From assembly GCA_964611645.1 (NCBI GenBank), contig CAZTAO010000101.1:1-9317 (forward strand): a stretch of 9,317 nucleotides of DNA, written 5' to 3'. Below the pieces are notes generated by a model. It ran no database searches and was not told the origin of the DNA. It saw only the letters and a program-made list of their open reading frames with translations. The position numbers and the translations under genes are program-made. Shown here in pieces: positions 6,258 to 9,317 of this stretch. This stretch comes from CAZTAO01 sp964611645. Its GTDB lineage: Bacteria; Armatimonadota; UBA5829. The first letter of the stretch is position 1; each line of letters starts with the position of its first letter.

Positions 6258-6279
6258 CATTCAGCCATATAGGTGTGAC

Positions 6280-6308
6280 TTGCATTTATTCGCGCATGCA
6301 TGTAAAAT
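6280..6308 (+). promoter_or_regulatory. Sigma70-type promoter for the secreted protein/porin/metal-binding operon
   Basis: TTGCAT (6280-6285) and TAAAAT (6303-6308), 17 bases apart, form a good -35/-10 pair. An 8-base palindrome CATGCATG (6295-6302) sits in the spacer against the -10 and is a possible operator half or core. The predicted start near 6315 gives a leader of about 36 bases to the TTG at 6351. The element lies about 25 bases from the minus-strand -10 of the PadR gene, so one bound repressor could affect both directions. Confidence 0.55.
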
Positions 6309-6350
6309 ACACTTAGTCTGCGCCAAGTCTGGTACGCGAGGATTGCTGGG

Positions 6351-6716
6351 TTGTTCGGCTCACGGTTGATCAAATCAGGCGTCTCATTAGTGGCCGCGCT
6401 GCCGTTGCTTCTGATGACAACGGCTTCTCCGCTCGTGCATACTTGTGCATTCACCTCTCAACAACTGGAAACTTCAGGCTCGTCCGCCTCCTTAAGCTGC
6501 GATGCGAAAGTCCTCGCTGGTTGCACGAAACCCGATTCTGACAGGGATGCCCCATGCGTAGCTTGCGCATGGGCGCAGAGCCATTCGACTCCGGCCCACA
6601 CCCCTTTCGCTGTCTGCAGTGAATCCACTGCCACCGAGCGACTGTTTATCGCGGAGCGGTTCCCTTCACTCTTTTTCGTGCGACAGCGCTCCGCTCGTTC
6701 GCCCCCTTCAATCTAG
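6351..6716 (+). CDS. Small secreted Cys-containing protein, DUF2946-like (tentative)
   Basis: The 121-residue product has a signal peptide or membrane anchor (about 5-27, 'LIKSGVSLVAALPLLLMTTA'). A mature part follows with His30 and Cys32, Cys50, Cys58, the pair Cys69-x-x-Cys72 ('APCVACAW') and Cys89. The C-terminus is 'SARSPPS'. A short exported protein with a central CxxC and a terminal Arg-x-x-Pro-Pro motif resembles the DUF2946 group, which is often next to metal transport genes. The likeness is weak and I rest it mainly on pattern and context. The start is a TTG with GAGGA (6338-6342) eight bases upstream. A later Met (residue 22) would destroy the signal peptide. It is the first gene after the plus-strand promoter. 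A metal-binding or thiol role in the periplasm is a guess. Confidence 0.55.
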   Translation: MFGSRLIKSGVSLVAALPLLLMTTASPLVHTCAFTSQQLETSGSSASLSCDAKVLAGCTKPDSDRDAPCVACAWAQSHSTPAHTPFAVCSESTATERLFIAERFPSLFFVRQRSARSPPSI

Positions 6717-6740
6717 CCTACATCGATTGATCTATCTATC

Positions 6741-6810
6741 GGCCGACAACACCGCATCATCCGCAATTTCACCAAGCGGACGAGAGAGTGGTTGTCGCCT
6801 GGCAGACAAC
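6741..6810 (+). promoter_or_regulatory. Leader with mutually exclusive hairpins before the porin gene
   Basis: CGACAAC (6744-6750) can pair with GTTGTCG (6791-6797), extended by GG/CC across a one-base bulge. The same GTTGTC (6791-6796) can instead pair with GACAAC (6805-6810) around an 8-base loop. The second hairpin ends 10 bases before the ribosome site GGAGG (6821-6825). The choice between the two folds could tune translation or RNA stability. Alternatively, the three copies of the GACAAC word may be binding sites for a regulator. Confidence 0.35.
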
Positions 6811-6831
6811 ATAATCACACGGAGGTTAGCA

Positions 6832-8232
6832 GTGAACACGACAAAATTTCTACTCACATTGATGTGCTTTCTGTTATTAGCGCCGGCCGCGATGGCTGAA
6901 GATGCCACGGATGAGACAAACCGGTCATCCGCCTCGCTGTCCCAAGTAGAAGCTCTCCAACAGCAGTTGGACGAACTGCGCAAGGAATACTCAGAGAGGA
7001 TCAGCGATCTCGAGAAGAAGATAGACGAACTCGGCACGACCAGGGAATCCACGGAAGACTCCGAACTCCGCCGCATGGCTGAAGAAGCGTTGACGGGCGA
7101 GGACGAGGGAGAAGCAAGCGAGCAGGGCACGGAAGATACGGTCTTCAAGTCCGGGGCTCTCGGCTTGCAGGCTCTCAATCCCGAAATCAGCGTGGTCGGG
7201 GATATGGTGTACTGGGGTGGTTCCACCGAGGGCGAGCAGCGCCGTTCAAGCTTCGACCCCAGAGTTCTAGGCATCCACTACGAGTCTTACCTTGACCCCT
7301 ACAGTAAGCTGAAGGCCACGGTCCCCGTGACAAAGGACTGGTCGAAACTGGGTGAGGTCTATATGACTCGGTACGACGTGGGCAACAACCTCAACCTGAC
7401 TTTGGGGAAGTTCAACCAGCAGTTCGGTGTTGTGAACCGGTGGCATACGCCTAGCCTTGACCAGGTGGATTTCCCGCTCGCACTCCGGCAGATATTTGCC
7501 GGCAATCTCAACCAGACCGGTTTCTGCTTCGACTGGCTGCTTCCTGGCTCAAGCACCTCTAACAGCTTGGCGCTTGAGCTTACAAATGGCGAAAACCCCA
7601 GGGTATTCGGACAGAACACCCGTAACTTCCCCAGCGCTCTGGTGCGTTACAGGAACTACCGTGACCTCTCAAAGGACAAATACCTTGAACTCGGCCTGAC
7701 CACCCTGGCCGGCAGAAATGACCAGTGGCAAGTCAAAGGTGGGGCATCTACACTCACCCAGAACCGTGACCTCTGGACATACGTCCTGGGCGCTGACATA
7801 ACCCTTTTGTGGGAACCGACGGAAGCGATGAGGTACAGCAACTGGGTGTGGAGATCCGAGGCCTACTATCTGCACAAGAACATCCTCGCTCCGGACGGCT
7901 CCGGCAAGGACTCGCTTAACGCCTGGGGGGCATACTCCTACTTTCAGCGAAAGCTATCCCGGACGACCGAAGCAGGTGTGAGGTTCGATTACTACGAGCC
8001 GGACGTCAAGAGCTACGCGAGTACTCCGGGGTTGTCACTGAGTCCGCTTGCAGTCACCACGACAGGGGCGCATCAGTGGCAGATATCACCTTACATCACT
8101 TGGTGGCAGAGCCCCTGGGTGAAGTGGCGGGCCGAGTACGATTACCGCCAGGGTAAGGGACTGCCCGACGACAGCAGGCTGCTGCTGCAGTGTACATTCG
8201 CGGCCGGCCCCCACAAGCACGAAAGATACTAA
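6832..8232 (+). CDS. Outer-membrane porin-like beta-barrel protein of a metal-uptake locus
   Basis: The 466-residue product has a signal peptide (1-22, cut after 'APAAMA') and a coiled coil at about 36-68 ('LSQVEALQQQLDELRKEY' onward). An acidic linker (about 70-105) follows, then a barrel of some 350 residues rich in alternating Tyr/Trp/Leu strands. The barrel includes 'LNLTLGKFNQQFGVVNRWH' and 'WLLPGSSTSNSLALEL', and ends with 'QCTFAAGPHKHERY' and a terminal Tyr. The 'GPH...Y' ending and the 'GKF...FG..NR.H' pattern fit a family of outer-membrane proteins that I associate with zinc-type ABC transporter operons. Passage of metal or a chelate through the outer membrane is inferred. The start is a GTG with GGAGG (6821-6825) six bases upstream; the frame is open to 6619, but only this start gives a signal peptide. 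The coiled coil may anchor or extend it into the periplasm, as in other Gram-negative barrels with such N-termini. The metal-binding protein gene begins 27 bases later. Confidence 0.8.
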   Translation: MNTTKFLLTLMCFLLLAPAAMAEDATDETNRSSASLSQVEALQQQLDELRKEYSERISDLEKKIDELGTTRESTEDSELRRMAEEALTGEDEGEASEQGTEDTVFKSGALGLQALNPEISVVGDMVYWGGSTEGEQRRSSFDPRVLGIHYESYLDPYSKLKATVPVTKDWSKLGEVYMTRYDVGNNLNLTLGKFNQQFGVVNRWHTPSLDQVDFPLALRQIFAGNLNQTGFCFDWLLPGSSTSNSLALELTNGENPRVFGQNTRNFPSALVRYRNYRDLSKDKYLELGLTTLAGRNDQWQVKGGASTLTQNRDLWTYVLGADITLLWEPTEAMRYSNWVWRSEAYYLHKNILAPDGSGKDSLNAWGAYSYFQRKLSRTTEAGVRFDYYEPDVKSYASTPGLSLSPLAVTTTGAHQWQISPYITWWQSPWVKWRAEYDYRQGKGLPDDSRLLLQCTFAAGPHKHERY

Positions 8233-8259
8233 CATCTACGATAACAAGGAAGTCACACT

Positions 8260-9267
8260 ATGAATAGATCATTGCGTCCATTACTTGCCGGGCTGGCAAT
8301 GCTCGGCCTATTCTGCGCTCAGGCGAGCGCGGCAAAACTGAAGGTAGTAACCACTCTGCCCGACTATGCAACGATGGCCCAGGCTATTGGTGGCAGCCGG
8401 GTCTCGGTCTCTTACATTGTGCGAGGAGATCAGGATGCGCATTTCATCCGGCCCAAGCCATCGTTTGCCCAGATGGTCAGGCAGGCCGATGTTCTCATCG
8501 ACACCGGCTTGGACCTCGAAACGTGGCTGCCGACTGTGGTGGACACTTCCGGCAACAGGAGCGTTCGCAGCGGGCAGCCGGGCTACGTTTCCGCGTCACA
8601 GGGAATGACCCTGCTGGAGAAGCCCGTCAACATGTCCAGATCGGAGGGCGGCCTGCATGTCTACGGCAACCCTCACGTCACCGGCAGTCCCGTTCTGATG
8701 AAGAAAGCTGCCCGAAATATCGCTTCCGGCCTCATCAAGAACGACCCGGAGGGCAGACAGTATTATCAGCAGAACCTGGCTAAACTGCTCGACACGATCG
8801 ACAACAGGCTGTTCGGCGCTCAGTTGGTCGACCTGCTTGGTGGTGACACTCTGTGTGCGCTGGCGGAGAAGGGAAAGCTAGTGCCATTCCTCAGATCGAA
8901 GAAGCACAAGGGCAAACCTATGATCGGGCTGCTCGGCGGCTGGATGGGGAAAATGCTGCCGCTCTATGGAACGGAGGTTGTCACCTACCACAAGAGCTGG
9001 GTCTATTTCTGCAAGTTATTCGGACTGAAGGAGGAGGAGACGGTTGAGCCCAAACCAGGTATTCCGCCGTCGGCCAAGCACGTTGTCGAGTTGATTAAGA
9101 TGATGCGTGAGAGGAAGATCAGAATTCTAATTGCAGAAAACTACTTCCCCCAGAACGAAGTAAAAGACATTGCCGAGAAGGTGAATGCTGAACCGGTAAT
9201 CCTGCCTATCTATGTAGGCGGAGTTGCAGGAGTGAACGATTACTTCGAATTGGTCGATCTTTGGTAA
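8260..9267 (+). CDS. Periplasmic metal-binding protein of a zinc/manganese-type ABC transporter (ZnuA/TroA family)
   Basis: The 335-residue protein has a signal peptide (1-24, 'ASA' before the cut) and no lipobox Cys at the cleavage site. The mature N-terminus 'KLKVVTTLPDYATMAQAIGG' is typical of cluster A-I solute-binding proteins. Likely metal ligands are His61 (in 'GDQDAHFIRPKP'), His139 ('GNPHV'), His244 ('VTYHKSWVYF') and Glu293 ('IAENYF'). The His-rich flexible loop of many ZnuA proteins is missing. An extra basic stretch ('PFLRSKKHKGKP', 209-220) leads into 'GLLGGWMGKMLPL' (223-235). It captures Zn2+, or possibly Mn2+ or Fe2+, and hands it to an inner-membrane permease. AAGGA (8246-8250) is nine bases before the ATG. 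It follows the porin gene by 27 bases, in one operon. The matching ATPase and permease genes are not in the window and are expected just to the right. Confidence 0.9.
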   Translation: MNRSLRPLLAGLAMLGLFCAQASAAKLKVVTTLPDYATMAQAIGGSRVSVSYIVRGDQDAHFIRPKPSFAQMVRQADVLIDTGLDLETWLPTVVDTSGNRSVRSGQPGYVSASQGMTLLEKPVNMSRSEGGLHVYGNPHVTGSPVLMKKAARNIASGLIKNDPEGRQYYQQNLAKLLDTIDNRLFGAQLVDLLGGDTLCALAEKGKLVPFLRSKKHKGKPMIGLLGGWMGKMLPLYGTEVVTYHKSWVYFCKLFGLKEEETVEPKPGIPPSAKHVVELIKMMRERKIRILIAENYFPQNEVKDIAEKVNAEPVILPIYVGGVAGVNDYFELVDLW

Positions 9268-9317
9268 GCGTCAAACCAGGGACACGTCGGCAGGGGGGAT
9301 GGCGTCAGGCTGGGGTG

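Noticed and set aside
6732..7274. A 180-codon minus-strand frame over the start of the porin gene
   Set aside because: Ser-rich antisense of the coiled-coil and linker codons; no independent support.
9292..9317. A possible next gene starting at the ATG at 9299
   Set aside because: The G-run directly abuts the ATG, leaving no proper spacing, and only 19 bases remain; a downstream transporter gene is expected, but its start cannot be fixed here.

Overview
The window looks like part of a bacterial chromosome from a Gram-negative (diderm) organism of moderately high GC. Evidence for an outer membrane is a predicted beta-barrel protein with an N-terminal coiled coil (6832-8232), next to a periplasmic metal-binding protein. 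Free use of AGG/AGA and ATA codons and the mix of gene families do not point to a familiar enterobacterial or pseudomonad genome. I cannot name a phylum. There are no rRNA, tRNA, CRISPR or complete IS features that I can support.

Left part (1-3.5 kb), accessory DNA. A small gene (107-502) encodes only the N-terminal SAM-like core-binding domain of a tyrosine recombinase. A 535-base gap follows, with several short perfect inverted repeats and a striking alternating purine-pyrimidine tract. Then come three tightly packed genes (1038-3453): a DUF2924 protein, a large serine recombinase, and a small helix-turn-helix protein. They are joined by two 4-base ATGA stop/start overlaps, so they are almost certainly one translationally coupled recombination module.

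Middle (3.45-4.45 kb). A gene-poor stretch contains a possible decayed minus-strand coding sequence. A small secreted protein of unknown function (3960-4340) follows, closed by a clear intrinsic terminator.

Right part (4.45-9.3 kb), a putative metal/redox locus with two divergent transcription units. On the minus strand are a PadR-family regulator with a Cys/His-rich N-terminus (5724-6152) and, downstream, a polytopic membrane protein with two 4Fe-4S clusters (4449-5612). On the plus strand are a small Cys-containing secreted protein (6351-6716), the outer-membrane porin-like protein (6832-8232) and a ZnuA/TroA-type metal-binding protein (8260-9267). The ABC ATPase and permease are presumably just past the right edge. 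Promoter-like elements for the two directions lie about 25 bases apart near 6250-6310. My working model is that the PadR protein, perhaps sensing metal or redox state through its Cys/His cluster, controls an envelope-spanning metal uptake pathway (outer-membrane channel, periplasmic binding protein, inner-membrane ABC transporter) together with a membrane ferredoxin. The gene families are established; the functional link between them is inference.
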